Assembly (NCBI RefSeq): GCF_012273895.1
Contig: NC_052128.1
Span: forward strand, 2,356,001 to 2,420,000
Reading direction: 5' to 3'
DNA: 64,000 bases
From: Zerene cesonia
Taxonomy: Eukaryota; Arthropoda; Insecta; Lepidoptera; Pieridae
Shown here: positions 33,580 to 48,500 of the stretch, piece by piece
Layout: each line of letters starts with the position of its first letter
How positions within the stretch are numbered: the stretch's first letter is position 1
Translations under genes and position numbers: made by a program
The notes under the pieces: generated by a model
The model's input: the letters and a program-made list of their open reading frames with translations, nothing else
Databases searched by the model: none
Told to the model about the DNA's origin: nothing

Positions 33580-36500
33580 GTCTCATATCATTTTCGCATT
33601 CGCCACAGTTATCCGTGACGTAGAGCCTATAATTGCGGGCAATATCTTCTATGGTAGTGCTACTGCATCGTCGAAGTGTTGCCAGCGTGCATGCAAGCAG
33701 CCACATGGCGCCCTCTATGTAAAGCCCATAAAACACTCGCACGTAGCTCTCGACCTGAAATTATTTATCTGTAGTCCATAGTTTGTTTGTCAACCGGTTT
33801 TGAAAATTCTAAATTCTTTCACTATAAGTTTATTCTTGATAAGCATAATAGTTTCAAACAACATAAAGTAAAAACATATTGTAATTTTTAATTAGGTACC
33901 TCAATTAAACCCTAATGGGTAAAATAACAGTAATATTTTGTACATATAATGTGTATGAAGATAAATGCTCAGTATTTATATCCTGATTAGAGAAAAGGCA
34001 TAGGCTAAATGTTTTCTTAAAACTTTTCTTTTTATTACATATAAAAACTTACGTGTTCCAATCCTCCGGTTGTAGTAAATTCCAAGGGAAACATTATAAT
34101 TTCAAATGTATTCTTGTTGCGAAGTAATCCAAATGCGACTACACCGAGGGCATAATACATCAAGATTATAAAAGGTAGTCCGCGGCCCACACAAAATATA
34201 TTAAGGCAGCCCTGGATGGTATTTAAATTATATTATTATTAGTCCATTTAAAAACTTTGCGACTAAACATTGGGCAAACAAAAGCTAAATGGTTTTCTTA
34301 GGCTTGGTACTAATTTATCGTCGCTGCTGAGGATTATAAAGAGTACGGTCTATATTCTGAAATTTTCATGTTAAAATTGCCATTTCTTTGTTCATTAACG
34401 ATACACGTAAAAATAGGATTCCTAAAATGGGTACCTATATGTACTTAATGTATACTTATCGTGAATTCTTAAAAAAATTAAGGAGAAACTTTAACTTTAA
34501 TTAAACGAGAGTCTTAATGTACATATATGAAAATTCCTTAAATTTATTATAGAAAGAACTAAATACTTTTCTTATTTACTGAATATTAGTAGATTTCTTG
34601 AGCCTTATTGGCATCGAATGAAATTGCGATCAACATTTATCAATCTATTAACAATAACTATATATTATAAATCACAATATACCTATAGATACACAGACAG
34701 ATATATTATGCATGCTGAAATATATCTCACCTCTACAGGACATAACTTTCAGTAGGTATATTTTGTATGAACAATCATTTCTTCGAAGAGATACATAGCT
34801 ACAAGTTTTGTGGTAAGTTGAAATGTGAAAAAGGTGACGACATCAATGTCAGGTATTTTTCGGAGTTCTTGCTTTTCTCTCGTGAAAAGCTTTAGTATTT
34901 TTATTAGGGCAAGCGTTCCCTCTTTTGGGTTTTGTCATAGTGTTTTTAATTAATTATTAGATGTTTTATCAATAATAGTATAAATAGTAATTAGAAAGAA
35001 AAGTAAAAATGTTTGAAAATTTAAGAAGAAAACTTAGTGACTCCTAAAGAACTAGTATTTTCTTGTGTTTGATTTTACGCGAGTATCATACATTTAGAAA
35101 TTAAAAACTTTTTAACGGATTTTAAACGCGATTTATTCATTATATTATTAACCCGACGTTTGGAACATTACAGAGAGCATGGTCACGGGAAGACTGGACT
35201 GGAGACTCCTAAAGAACTTTTTGATAATAAATATAGTAGCTATGTGAGTATTGAGTAGCTATTTACAACTTTTATGCTGGTTATTACTTCAAATAACTAA
35301 GAGTTATAACCACCAAATAATATACTACCTAATAACTACAAAGTAATAACTGCTAAGTACCAACAAAGGTACAATGTTACGTACCTTAACATTTTTACGA
35401 ATAAAACTACTTTTTGACGGTTTCAATGCTCCCGAATGTCTGCTACAGTTCGAGCTTTCTTGGTGCATGGAAATAAAATAATGTTACCTTAAACATAGAT
35501 AAATGTTTCTTTGTTGCTAGATTTATATCCTATAGACTTATATTTTTTGACATTACTAAATTCATTTTCGAGTTTTTGAGTAATTACAGTAATTACCAAA
35601 ATTTGATTCATATATTTTTTTAAATAAGGCTCCGTTATATTCAGACGGGCGAACATTAGGTAGGTTGCTTAACAACACAAAATCTTAATACTTATCCATC
35701 ACCGGTCGAGGATTATCTGCTTGTCGATGGAAGAAAATCAATCTTTCTAAAGAAATGTACGTATTTTTTATTATTACAATAGTTATTAAAATTACTACAT
35801 ATTCTGTTTATTTGAGAATTAAGAAAAACATTACCACGGCAAATGTTGTGTTCATATCGTATGTTTATTAGTAAATAAAATTTATACAAAATTACACAAC
35901 GTTTGTTGAATGAACCTATTTCCCTTTTGATGTTTAACTAGCCATTGTCGAGTGGTTTTGACAATAATAATGACGGTGGTCGAATAAATTTGCATCAATA
36001 ATTATCCCACGTTTGTTTGTGTCCTAACTGATGATTAATTTAAATGGAACAATTGCAGTGTGTACTGTTATTTTAGGCTTTTGCGTTAAATAGAGTAGAT
36101 ACTCAAGAATTTTGAGATTACAGGATTACAGTTAGATATTATAGTAGATATTACATAAATTTATCAGTTTTTATATATTTTGAGTGATTTTATAACTATC
36201 CAAATAAAAAGGCATATATATAATAAACTTACAATTGTTCATCTCTTATTTATTTACTATTCATTTTGGTACTGTATTATAAGTGCTTTATAAATTATTT
36301 GTATACAGTTATACAATAAATAAATAAATTCAAAGTTTTGACCAACAATTATATTAATTAAGCACAATGTTACCACCAGAAATAACAGTAAACGAGTAAC
36401 GACAAAGGGCTTTTCGACCTTACAACAAAACTACACAGAGAAACGCGGCGCTGATAAGAGCATTAGCATTTACTGCCGACCCTTTCGCTAAATATTGCTC

Positions 36501-39500
36501 TGCGGTGCTATTTCACACCTCGTTCAGAAGACAGAGTTGCACCACTAGCTCGGAGGGTTGATTTATTTTGAGGCATTCGCTAGTGTGTCCTACTATCGTA
36601 ATGTGGGCAAATTTTAATTTCTGCAAGGAATAAAGCATAGATTTCTCGAAGCTATAATAAATTGATTATCAAAGGTATCTACTATGCATGTATCGTAATT
36701 AGCTACAAAAAGAAACAAAAATAAAGAACAGAGTATTTTTAAGGTGAAAGAAAAAAATAAGAGCACAAGAACGAAATAGTTCGTGTATTTTAATAAGGCC
36801 ACGGTAGGAGCGCGGCTCTGTCGGCTGCCAATTTTTAATGCAGAAGGGACGGTAATGCGACACTTATTCCCGTTTCACGCATAATGACTATACTGTCGGG
36901 GAACCACTAAAATAGGAAAATGTATTATAAAGGCCAGATAGGGAAAGAACCAAGTTCTTTTATATATTTTTAACTAATTCTGAGTTTTGAAGGTTCACGA
37001 TTGATAATAAAATTTCTAATTATTAATTCATAAAACTTACCACGAACTCAAGAAGTAGCTGTAACTTTAATATGCCTATATAATGTAAAAGTCTATATTG
37101 AATAATTATTGGATGCAAGGCGTTCGTATTTTAAAATAAAAGTTCTATGTTGATTGCAGTTGTTAAGATTATCTTACCTTTTATATTCTGAACATCTGAA
37201 TCGACAACAATTTTTCTTTTAAAACTTGTCTTTAGAGATTGGATGTATGTTTCGGCGTTAATTACCACGCACGTGCTAGCATTCAACACTGAAAGAAAAG
37301 CATTGCATCATTCGAGGAAAAAAAATACAATGGGCATATAAAATAAAACTTTGTCTTTATCGTTAAAACGCTGATATGAACACAGTTCACAATTTTTTAA
37401 AGGTAAGAAATCTTACGATATATTGTGAATACAAAACAATACGTTTTTCCTTAATAATCACGTTTATATCCTTAGAAAGAAGAAGTTTATATAGAAATGT
37501 ACTTACTGAGATATATATGTGTTGGAATAGCAAGAATAGCGTAAATAAGACCAGATGTTCGTCCCCATACAGTGTGTGGGACCGGGGCGCCGAAACCTTA
37601 AAAAATATTGCATTTAATAACTATTATTTATATGTCTCTCGTTGGATTCTTGGTAAGCGTGTTTTTTCTATACATTCTACACATTTAAAAACATTCGAGT
37701 TTCCCAAATAAGCGTGTTATAATGATTCACTTTGGCTAATGTTGGATTTTTGATAGAGACTTGCTGTTAAATAAAATATATTTCAGTTTTAAATATGGAG
37801 CAAAGAAAAAATGTAGTTTGAATAATTTATAGTGTCGGTAGGATTTAGCACGACGCTTTTTTATTTTCGTTTAAAATAATACCTCAGTTGAACAAGAAAT
37901 CAACGATTCATGCCATTTATGGCACGATATGCACACCCTACGGCATGAACATAAACTGTTTTATTAAAATACAGGTATAACTTTTGATACTTATCATATT
38001 TTATCTTGAAACACAAAGCTCTAAAAACAGTACATAATAAAATTCATTTCATATACTCTCTGAATACAAATGTTTAGCAACAATGTAAATATTTAATAAC
38101 TTCCCGTGTATTTAAAATAAAAACAGCTGAATTGTACCATTTAGATAAGAAGAGAAATTATTTATTGTCTACGAAATCTCTGAGGCAGAAAATCATTATA
38201 TATTAAGAACAATTTGCTTCCACTTTGAACTCAAAGCGCTCTTTACTGTTACAGCGCTTGTTCCTTAAATATACGAAAACTTTACGTTCAGGAACCAAAC
38301 AAGTAACACGTCATAAAACAAAGGGCCTTTAATTAATTCTGTAGGACGTAGGTGGTTCTGGAGTTAACAAGAGTTAATAATAATTTCGTTAAAGGTTTAA
38401 TGATTCACAGTCTACATAATAAAATAAATGATTATGAGAAATAACAGCGTGCTTGTGGTAATTTAAGAGATTGATTCAACGGTAGATCTAGCCTAGAACG
38501 AAAATTAATTGTCCGAGAATTTCACTGTCCTATGAATATAACTCATTGTTTAATACATTTTACAAGTAAAATTTTATACCAGTCAGTATATTGAATAATT
38601 CGTCTTAATGCGTGAATATAAATCTATTTTAAATGACAAAACTAATTAATTTAAGAATTTTATAGATCTCTAGGTGTTCAAAGGCATACCAACAGCATCG
38701 ACTTTAATCAAAACATTGTCATTTGGCATCAGTTCTGGGCAGTTGACCTATCCTATCTATTTCAGATATATATCTTTGTGGCACTTTGTTCCCGAAAAGC
38801 CAATAATAACGGTTACCAGCGAGCTGAGGCAAAGGGCGTATTGAAGCAGCAGATGTTTGTATAGTGAACAATGCTTTGTATTTCGTTCTATGTTATTCGG
38901 AATGTATTTGCTTCCTGTATGGAGCGAACTGCTACCAAACTAGATTAATTACTTCAAGTAAATGTCAACATTGATAAGCTGAGATAGTTATTACGTGTAT
39001 AGATTCATATTACTATTATCACATGAATTATTTATTCACTTTTAAAAATAATCAATTGAACTGTATGTTATGTGCTTGTTACCTCAGAACTTTCGACAGG
39101 ATGGGTAAACCCATTTTGATAAGTCTTTATTTATTTGAAAGCTGGTGCCTTGCGTGTAGTCCGATGAAAATTTTGTCAATTCTGATAATTATAAGGCGAT
39201 TGAGTTTTTTAAAATTATTATTATTCTATGTTACCCTACTATAAGTACCCACTACCTTAATATATATAAATTTATTATCAAATCAAAGGGTCATACTAAT
39301 AAGTAATAATTAGAGGTAATTTGTTTTTTATTAAGTAATTTTAAATTAGACCGAAGAATTTGTGTGAAGATATTATCTTATAAATATATTTGCTTCCAAC
39401 CATAATGCTTCATAGAGGCACACTTTAATACTAAGATCGTTCGTCCAGAGTCCCCGCTGACAACATTCATTTATCATTAGATACCGAATCTTATAATGTA

Positions 39501-42500
39501 CGAATATATCATTATAATGATTAAGGACGCAACTAAACTATCGGCCGAAAAAAGTCTGTGGTCTGCGGGGACTCATAGTAAAATCTATTTACCTAGTGCT
39601 GTCATGACGTATATAGCGAACAAGAATGTCCCAGAAAGATTCCAGAACTGTCCAGGCTTTAATTTCGCCCCGTGGCCCACCGCTTCCATGGTCAATTTAC
39701 GCTCATCTTCTAAACGCCTTTCTATAGCATATCTCCATTTGGGTGAGAGTGGAGTGATCTGAAATATCCAAAATTGTTTATTTTAGTAGATCTGAATTAA
39801 AAGAAAATGTCAAAGGTGTGTTAGTTGGAAGAGCCTATTACATTGTTAATGAATGTGAAAGATTGTAATCCATGGAATGCTTAAGATATGCTTAAGAACC
39901 ACAGGTTTTTGGAGGAATTCTCTGGCATGATTATTTTTAATGTAATATGTTGAAAAATTGTTATGATTTTAAAAGAGAAACTACAGTTCTTGCCGGTTCT
40001 TGATAAGATGTTTGCGTTTGACTTTTACTCTTAAACTTACTCTTACGTAGTAGAGGTATCAAGTAGCAATAAATCCCAGATACTATTCCAACTCATGACA
40101 TTGATATAAATATAATTAATATGATTTACTTTACTTTATATAGTCCAGGATTCAGAATTGTTATTGAATATAAATATACCTTGAAAGTTAGAACCACAAT
40201 ACAGATTATACTATAAGATTTCTTATTGTATTTATATATATTTATCCTTCATTCAGTAAATTAAATTATACAACTTCATCAAATCGTTTAAGCTGGAAAT
40301 CCAATGCTTAATTAAACTAACCGAAATCCAATTCAATTTAGTACAAAACATTTGAGATAGCTAATGAAATATTGCGAACAATGGGTGTATAGTGTATTTT
40401 GATTAAAACATTAGCGAAGGCATTAAGCGACATAGTGGTCAAAAATGAGTTTCTTAATCTAAAATGCTCGGATTACGAGATATTCCCATAAATCCCAGGC
40501 TCGGTTGGACGTAAACAGCGGTTTAAGTAATGGACTAACTCCTGATTAATTAGTTCCGCACAAGAAATCTCTGGGTGCTGTTCAATTTTACTAAGTAGAA
40601 CGTTTTTTGGGATGATTGAATGTTTTATTACTAGCCGGCTCTTGGCAATGCTTGCGGATCTTTTATTGCTCATGGAAGTTCCTAGTTACAGTCTTAGTCA
40701 GAGTATGTCGTAAAAGAAAGATGTTGAAATTTTAATGAATTAAGAGTATCTGATGTATTTATCTTATATGCATAAATACAGTGTTTGCCTTAGAAAATAA
40801 ATACTCAGTAAGTTTACATTATGCTAACGAGAAATGAATAAAGACTATCTGAATAGTATAGATAGTAGGAGATAAATTTAGACGATACACAAAAAAACAT
40901 TCATTTGCAAAAATATTGAGTGAATAAATTCGTGGATCAGAAATATCTTATTTTCTATTATCAGATAATATTTATTACAGAATGTATTTATTTAGATATA
41001 AATATACATATGTTACATAATAATTAGGGTGTTTTATTTTAAACAAAACACAATTAAAGTAAGCTTAAATATTCTTTTAAACTTATATTTCTCCTCGTAC
41101 TCACCAAACAATGAGTCATGGATATTCCTTATTTATATTTAACGTAATATTATACAATTTGAAGTAACATTTAATCCTTATTTGGCGGATGTTTAGCGAA
41201 ACGGTTTTCGACGATGGGTCGTGAATTGAGCTGGGATTAAACCGGTACTAAGCGGATTGCTCCTGATCGATGAGCTATTTGCATTTGTGCACTAGTCCGT
41301 TTCCCCTGGCAAGAGCCTTAACTATGTACCTAAATAATTAAACATGATTAACAAAACCAGCTTTTCGCCTACGGCTTCCTTGTAGCCATCGGACTTTTTC
41401 ACGGGAATGAGATGTTTTATTGGGGTAAAGAGTATGCTTTGTAATTTTCTAGCCTTCTATCTCCAGACAAAAAAAACTTCGGTTGTTATAGAAATACAAA
41501 CAAACAAATAAACACACTTTCGAATTTATAGTATTGATATATTGGTTTAGATGCTATGGTAAGGATTATAAATAGACGATAAAAAAAATCATTTTTTATC
41601 ACGTACTGCGTAACTGTTCTGTAATATATTATTCATATTTACCTAGTATTGTAACAAGAATCTACTTTGTATAATTGCTGATATAATTGAATGTATGATG
41701 CACAAAGGAATTTATTAGTATTCGGTGTTAACCTTGTCTAACATTTTCAGGTACCTACATTTATTACGTATTTGCAGAGAATGATATAAAATAGTGAAAT
41801 GATTTAAAGAGAATGTAACATTTGCATTTGAATTTCTTAACGAGATGGATGGACAGCAAATATTTTACAGGAGTTTGAACTGTTCGATCTTTTAGCATGT
41901 CGAGTTGGCAAATCTTAGGTTATATTCAAAAATCGTAGGTTAATTCAAACTTTAAAGTATGAAAATATGCACATCAAATTCTAGTTATAGTTTATTATAA
42001 TCGCCTAAATTAAATTTTTACATATTAACCACACAGTCTCTAGTCTAATTATCTACCAATGTGTTATATGTAAACAAAAAAAAAATACAAAACGAAGGTC
42101 GCTAAAAGAAAGTCGATATCTTCCACATTACAATCAATGTTCAATATTGTATATTCTCAATTTATGCCCGTCAAGCGATAAAGCTTTTAACGGGAGAATT
42201 GAGAACTGAAAATTTAATACAAATCACTGTCACTAGAAAACATTTCACGGGTGAAAATTATTGGATTTTTTTAAATATTTTATTTATGATTGGATTCCAT
42301 TTATACTTAATTGGATATCTCGAACATTGTTCGTAAAATATATTTCTAAATTCCACTGAATAATTTTTTCAGAGCCGTTTTCTATTTTATTCTTTAATAA
42401 AACATTATTTTGTTACATTTCATTTTCCTTTTTCTTGTTAAAAAGAATGTAAAATGAATTCACATACTACTTTAAATCTGTTTTAAAGTCACTGTAAAAA

Positions 42501-45500
42501 GGGTTGTCTTTTTTTCGCTTTCTATAATCCGTCACGAAATCAAATAATTATTCAGTGTTTGTCCCACGTTCATACGTATTATGTTTGCAAATATATTTGA
42601 AATCAAAAGAAAATACGTACAAGCAATTCGCCGATAGTCTTAACAGCGTTGATTTAAATCGATTGAATCAATCCTGAGCAGTCGAGCAAATTGATGTCCC
42701 CTTGCAATTACTTCACAACCTGGGACTGAGAGCGTATTCACAGGGATAGCAGCAGACAAGCGAAAGCGACAAGCTTATCTATCGATATTTTTTTCTAATA
42801 CGTTTATACTGATGTATGTTGGTCCAATGCAGTGTTAAAAGCTACTGCATACAATGTTAATTTTGGAAAAGCTGTAATAGTAATCATTAATGAAAACTAG
42901 TGTATTTAATAAACAAGTCATGCTTTTATTTTATCTGCAATTTCATTGTATATTTTAAGAGGAACGAAAAACACGTGAATCGAAATCTTTCCAATTTGTA
43001 CACATTTTATGATATTTCCAGAAAACTTATCCGTAAAGGATATGGTTTTTCTGAGTTTTTACCGATCTCACCGCTGTATCTGAGAGCACAGCCCGTGGGA
43101 CGCTGGTTTACGATTTACAGAAATCTATTCAGGATAACATCATGTTTCTAGAACGAGATGCGTAGTTTGAGCTAAGTAAAGTATTACACGTGTGTAGATA
43201 GTAATAGAGCTAATAAAGTATTACACGTCTTAGACTGAAATAAGATTGAAAACTGTCTGGACAAATATATGTGGAAGTTACAACTTGTTAAACTCTCCGG
43301 AAAATGATGTTGCAAAGATAACATTTTTTGACAAATTTACCGACATTTATTGGTAATTCTAAATTATTTAGGACAAAAATGCGTGCCATGGATTGCCTTA
43401 TTATATAGCATTGTCGTGAATACAGGCTTTTAAAGTTTCCAAAATATAAAGAGGCGTGAAAAATTTAATATTTCAAATGAAAGCCACGTAACATAAAAGT
43501 AGCGATGCCTTTACATATTTATAAAGGTTAAAGAGCAATCTCGAACATCTGCATAGAAAAACAAAAACTTGAACCGATAATTTGATTTTAAGATAAATTG
43601 GTATAGGCTTAGAATCTGATGTAAACATGTTTTTATAAAAGTTGTCTGTATCAGCTTTAGCGATGAAAATATTGACGATGAAAATAAATTACATTTTGAT
43701 TACAAATTGATCGATTATATGGCCATACTAGACGCTCTTCCCGGCTCCGCCCGGATATCAAGATTCCAGTTTTATCCCAAGGGAGCATTTATTCGGGATA
43801 GGAAGCATCCTATCATCCTGTATAGTATTGACGTACTAGCGTCCAAAAATAAAAAACTTTCACATATGAAATATTAATGTGATTTACAAATGTTTTACCG
43901 TAAATAGGAATTGATTGTTTTTATATAAGTTTTAAAGTATTAATGTATACAACAAGATTTATATAAAAGCAAATGTACGAGCAAACCATATGGATAAAAT
44001 GTGAAAAACTTATATTTGATTATACGATGAAAGCGAAGGAAGTTTGGATCTCAAGGGTCCGATCTCAATACAATTTACAAATACACATAAAAAAGTAACA
44101 CTTTTTTGATCATGTGGTTGTACTTGTATCAAAAGTCAGTGCGGTGAGCTATGTGATGTTCGATGACCTCTTATTGGAGTTGGTAAAATGACATTTTACA
44201 TAGAAATGCTTGAACATTAATACTTTTGATGTCATAGACTATATGTTATGTATATATATTGTGCTGGAGATTTACTATTGTAAAAAAACCTACATGTATA
44301 ATATATCATAATATAAATCATAATATAAACGACTTAAGTAGGTTTGCCCAGATTAGAATTTAAATAGATACGTTATATAAATCGCAACAAATAGTGTAAA
44401 TTATTTTGACAACAATTAAATAAATTGCGTGATACAAATTCATAATTTTTTCTTCTTTTCTCCCTATACCTTCATACTAGTGTACACTTGGACGGTAATA
44501 AATCGCGTTTGAAATCCGTTCAAAAGTTTTTAATTACTAAAACTGACGCGATCATCCATAAGATACGCGTCGAAAAATCAAAGACGGTATAGCGTTACAC
44601 TTGAAAAACACAATTTAAAGCACCGAGGGCGGGTTGTCAGCTTCTTTTCAGTACATTTCACGTGACGGGGTGAAATCTCTCACCTTGCTGTCTTGATACG
44701 TGATACAATTTGGTGCTTGTCAACGCGTGGTTCGTGCGAATATATGTTTACGTTCGTGACGCAGGCTGTTGTCGAGTTGGGTTCCGAAGAGCCGATACGT
44801 TCAATATCCTTACTATATATATTTTAATATCTTTCCGCCCTTTGATGTTTGAATACGTTTAAATATATACAGTTGAAGAATTATTTGATACAAATTGATT
44901 CGATATCTGTAATCTGAATAATAGACAAAATACAGTATTATATTTCAAGTTTATTAATTCTTCCTGTGCTTTTTGAAGAGTTTAAGACAAAATTGAAAAT
45001 TGGTGTAAAAGTTTACTTGATTAAACCGTAAAGATAAACGAATTGGAGTGTTGCCAGGTGGCAAATTGGTTGCTCGAAAAACATTTATTTGAAATAATAT
45101 GATAATAAACTTTGAACAAAAAATGCTGTCCTTTTTTATAATACCTGTAACAGTCCATTAAATGTGTTTTATTGCGTTTTTTACAATTTTTGGCTTAAAG
45201 TAAATTACATTCCGATTTCATAAAATACCTACATTTAAATAATGATTTATATTTACGTCAGGATGTTAGGAATGAACTCTTTTTATATGAGGTAGATTTT
45301 CTTTTTAGATAGAAAGAACGAGTAAAATAAATTCGATTACCGAGACGGGTTCGTGAGTGTTCAGTCTCAAGTAAAGGAAGACTCTTGTCCGAATGTACTA
45401 ATAATAAAGATTACCTAGTTTTAAAAGCATTACAGCCAATTTTAATTCAATAGAAGAAACAAAATACCTCATAAACATTATTTAACGCAGGGATATTAAG

Positions 45501-48500
45501 CGTTGTAAACTCTGTACAAATGGGACGTATTATAGGCTTTTAATAACATTTACCGCTAAAGAAATTCCTTTTAGTCAGATCGCACTATGATTGGCAAAGA
45601 ATGAATAAAGTTACGAGGAAGATTAATGATTTACTTTTATGTTACAAATGCCATGAAACCGAATAGAGAAACGCAATAAATAAAACGTTCCCCTAGCCTT
45701 GCTTATCAGAGCGCGATTTTCTTTCCCTTGATGATTCGATACTAAAGCATTGGTGTTTTAATAAAAACTTTTCTTATGGATCATGAATTTGACAATGTTT
45801 GAAAATTATGAAAAAAAAAATGCATTCTGTTTCTATTTAAGACAGTATTTTAACAAACACATCAAACAGTCTTCAAATACATATACATATACACATAAAT
45901 AGTTATAACACTAAGTGATGGCTGTTTATCTTATGCAACAGATACGATAGCTAATACAAATATATAAAATCTTCCCAAATGACTAATAAAAAGATCTTTT
46001 CGGATACAACACAACGAGTCTCCTGAGAAATTAAATATCTATACAGATAAACAAAGCGAGCACTGTTCCAAATAAAATATTCGGTTGCTGGGATTACAGG
46101 GACTAATTTATTGTACTTAACTTGTAATCTTAAGACTACGAGCGGAGCTTGTAAAACGTACTATCAACGTCGGCCATTTTTATCTTCTGATTTATTGGGA
46201 ACGTCGTGGTTGAGATTACTGTACGACGAAAACTGCGTGAATTTAATATGGAATAAGAATGGATAGTGAATTAATTTTGTAGTTTTATAGCATTGAAATG
46301 CTTTATAAATGTGAAATTTTAGAACAATTCATAGGTTTGGTAATAAGACGCTTATGTGATCTCCTACTACTACTACTATATGTGATCAATATTTTTCTGT
46401 TCTTTAAAGATTTATCAATGGATAGGGATTTAAAATTTTGTTCATTGTTTTAATTTATTCCATTGATTAATTATTCTTAAATGTTCAAATACAGTTTAAA
46501 ACACTACGTTACGTAATAATTCGTTCTAAACATCATATAAATTCCGGAATACATAATTTTTACATGTAATATCTACGTATATTTGTGAAAGTTATATTTG
46601 TTTACCCAAAAAGTTTGGAAAATGTAAATACATCCAATAAAATTATCGTAAACTCATATTGTACATACTTCGTTAAATAAACCCAAGTGGCCAGCATCCC
46701 GCAACCCAATTAACAGCGTAAACAATTAACGCTGAGAATTCACAATCAAATGCCAACAATGTCCAAAGTCCGGTCCGGATACTAGCGAATCCCGCTCCCA
46801 ATCCCAGCACATTCCCACAATCCCATCCCCGAGACAGCGTTCAAAGAGAAGGCTTAGGATTCCCAATACTAAGCTACATTCCCTTGAATGTCGTGCCAAT
46901 TTCCTTTCAGAATAAATTGAATGTATAAAACGGTACTCGAAGGGTTTCCGGAATGCAATTTTATGCTTTGATGCAATTCTAGTGATTTTCAAATGGATGG
47001 CGGGATGTGAAATTGAATTTTAAGTGATTTAGCATTTGAAGTGATGTAGGCTGACCTTTGTATTGTGTGTATGTTTTGTTATGATAGAAATTCAATTCTG
47101 GAATATTCTTTCGAGTTTGAATAAACGTGTTTTTTATCCGGAAATTATCTATGCGAGGATTATCATGATTCACAGGGCTCGTGAAAAACTACATGTATAT
47201 ATTATTTGTACATTACACTAGTACATGAATATATTAATACGCCTTATTAATAATAATAAAGGACGTTTGTTAGCAGTGAAATTAATAATTTGACAAATTT
47301 GTAATAAAATAAATCTTAATCTAGGTTGAGGTTGAGGTTTTTTCAATGAGATATTTCATAAAATTACTCTTACTTACTTACTTACTCTTCAAAAGCAGGC
47401 ACTGAGGTAGTGCCTCTGCGAATGTTAATGGGCGGTGGTGGCTTACGATCAAGCGAAACACGAGCTAATTTACCCGATATGACAGAAAAAAATACTTATA
47501 CATATACAACCACATATATTTTGTATTACCAACAAAGGTTTCTTAATTTAAACGTCTCAGGAGGCAATAGTGCCAAATTTTAATATATAAAACGCAAAGG
47601 AGTGAATGATCTATCGACGCACAGCCAAACTGCTGGACTGATAGTGCTGAAATTTGACATCCTACCTCGATGTCAAATTCCAGCTGCCACTATGATGTAA
47701 GCATCCGCTAAGAAAGGATTTCGATTCTACCTCCAAGGGGATAAAATGGGAGTTGAAAGTTTGTAGCATGAATATTTATTTTGACCCCGCGAGCATAGTT
47801 GCGGGTAACTTCTAGTATTATAAACGTATGTGTTTTAAATGTAAAGTTTGCGGTTAACACATGAAATGTTTCATAAACTTATTATCGTTGTTGACGGCAA
47901 CAATTAAGGAAACTTGGTCTTGCTTGAATTTATAATGTTCTGGATTTTATAATGCGGGAATACATTTTGCAGTTATTTTGTAGTGTGTACAGGCTTTTTT
48001 GTACATAATTCATTAAAATCAATAGGTGAGCTTCAAGGTCACTACAAGAGCTAAAACCGTGATGAGCTGATATCATCATCATCAGTCTATATATGTTCCT
48101 ACTGCTGGGACACAGGCCTTCTATGAGGGTTCAGGCCATAATCCATCACACTGGCCAAATGCGGGTTGGCAGATGTCATATGTCGTCGAACTTTTGATTC
48201 TAGGACAATTTTCTCACGAGGTTTTCCTTCACCGTTTTAAGCAGTGGTGATATTATTCACATGTGCAGATAAATTGAAAAATCAATTTATTTCCTGCTCG
48301 CTCGTCCGGTCTCGTACCCCGACTTATCGATTTTAAGGTCCGAGGTTCTCACCATTGAGCCACTACTGCTGAAATAATGTTAATGTACTGGTTAATAATA
48401 CACTGTTAATAAAAGAAAATCGCACGAGCGCGCAACTGTGTGCGGTGCGAGTCCATATAAAATGTATGAAAACTTCAGGAAATATGCCCTGGCAACGCTT

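Noticed and set aside
46726..46992. 88-codon minus-strand frame with a GC-richer GGGATTGGGAGCGGGATT-like stretch
   Set aside because: Composition reflects a local G-rich motif; no homology or splice fit was found.
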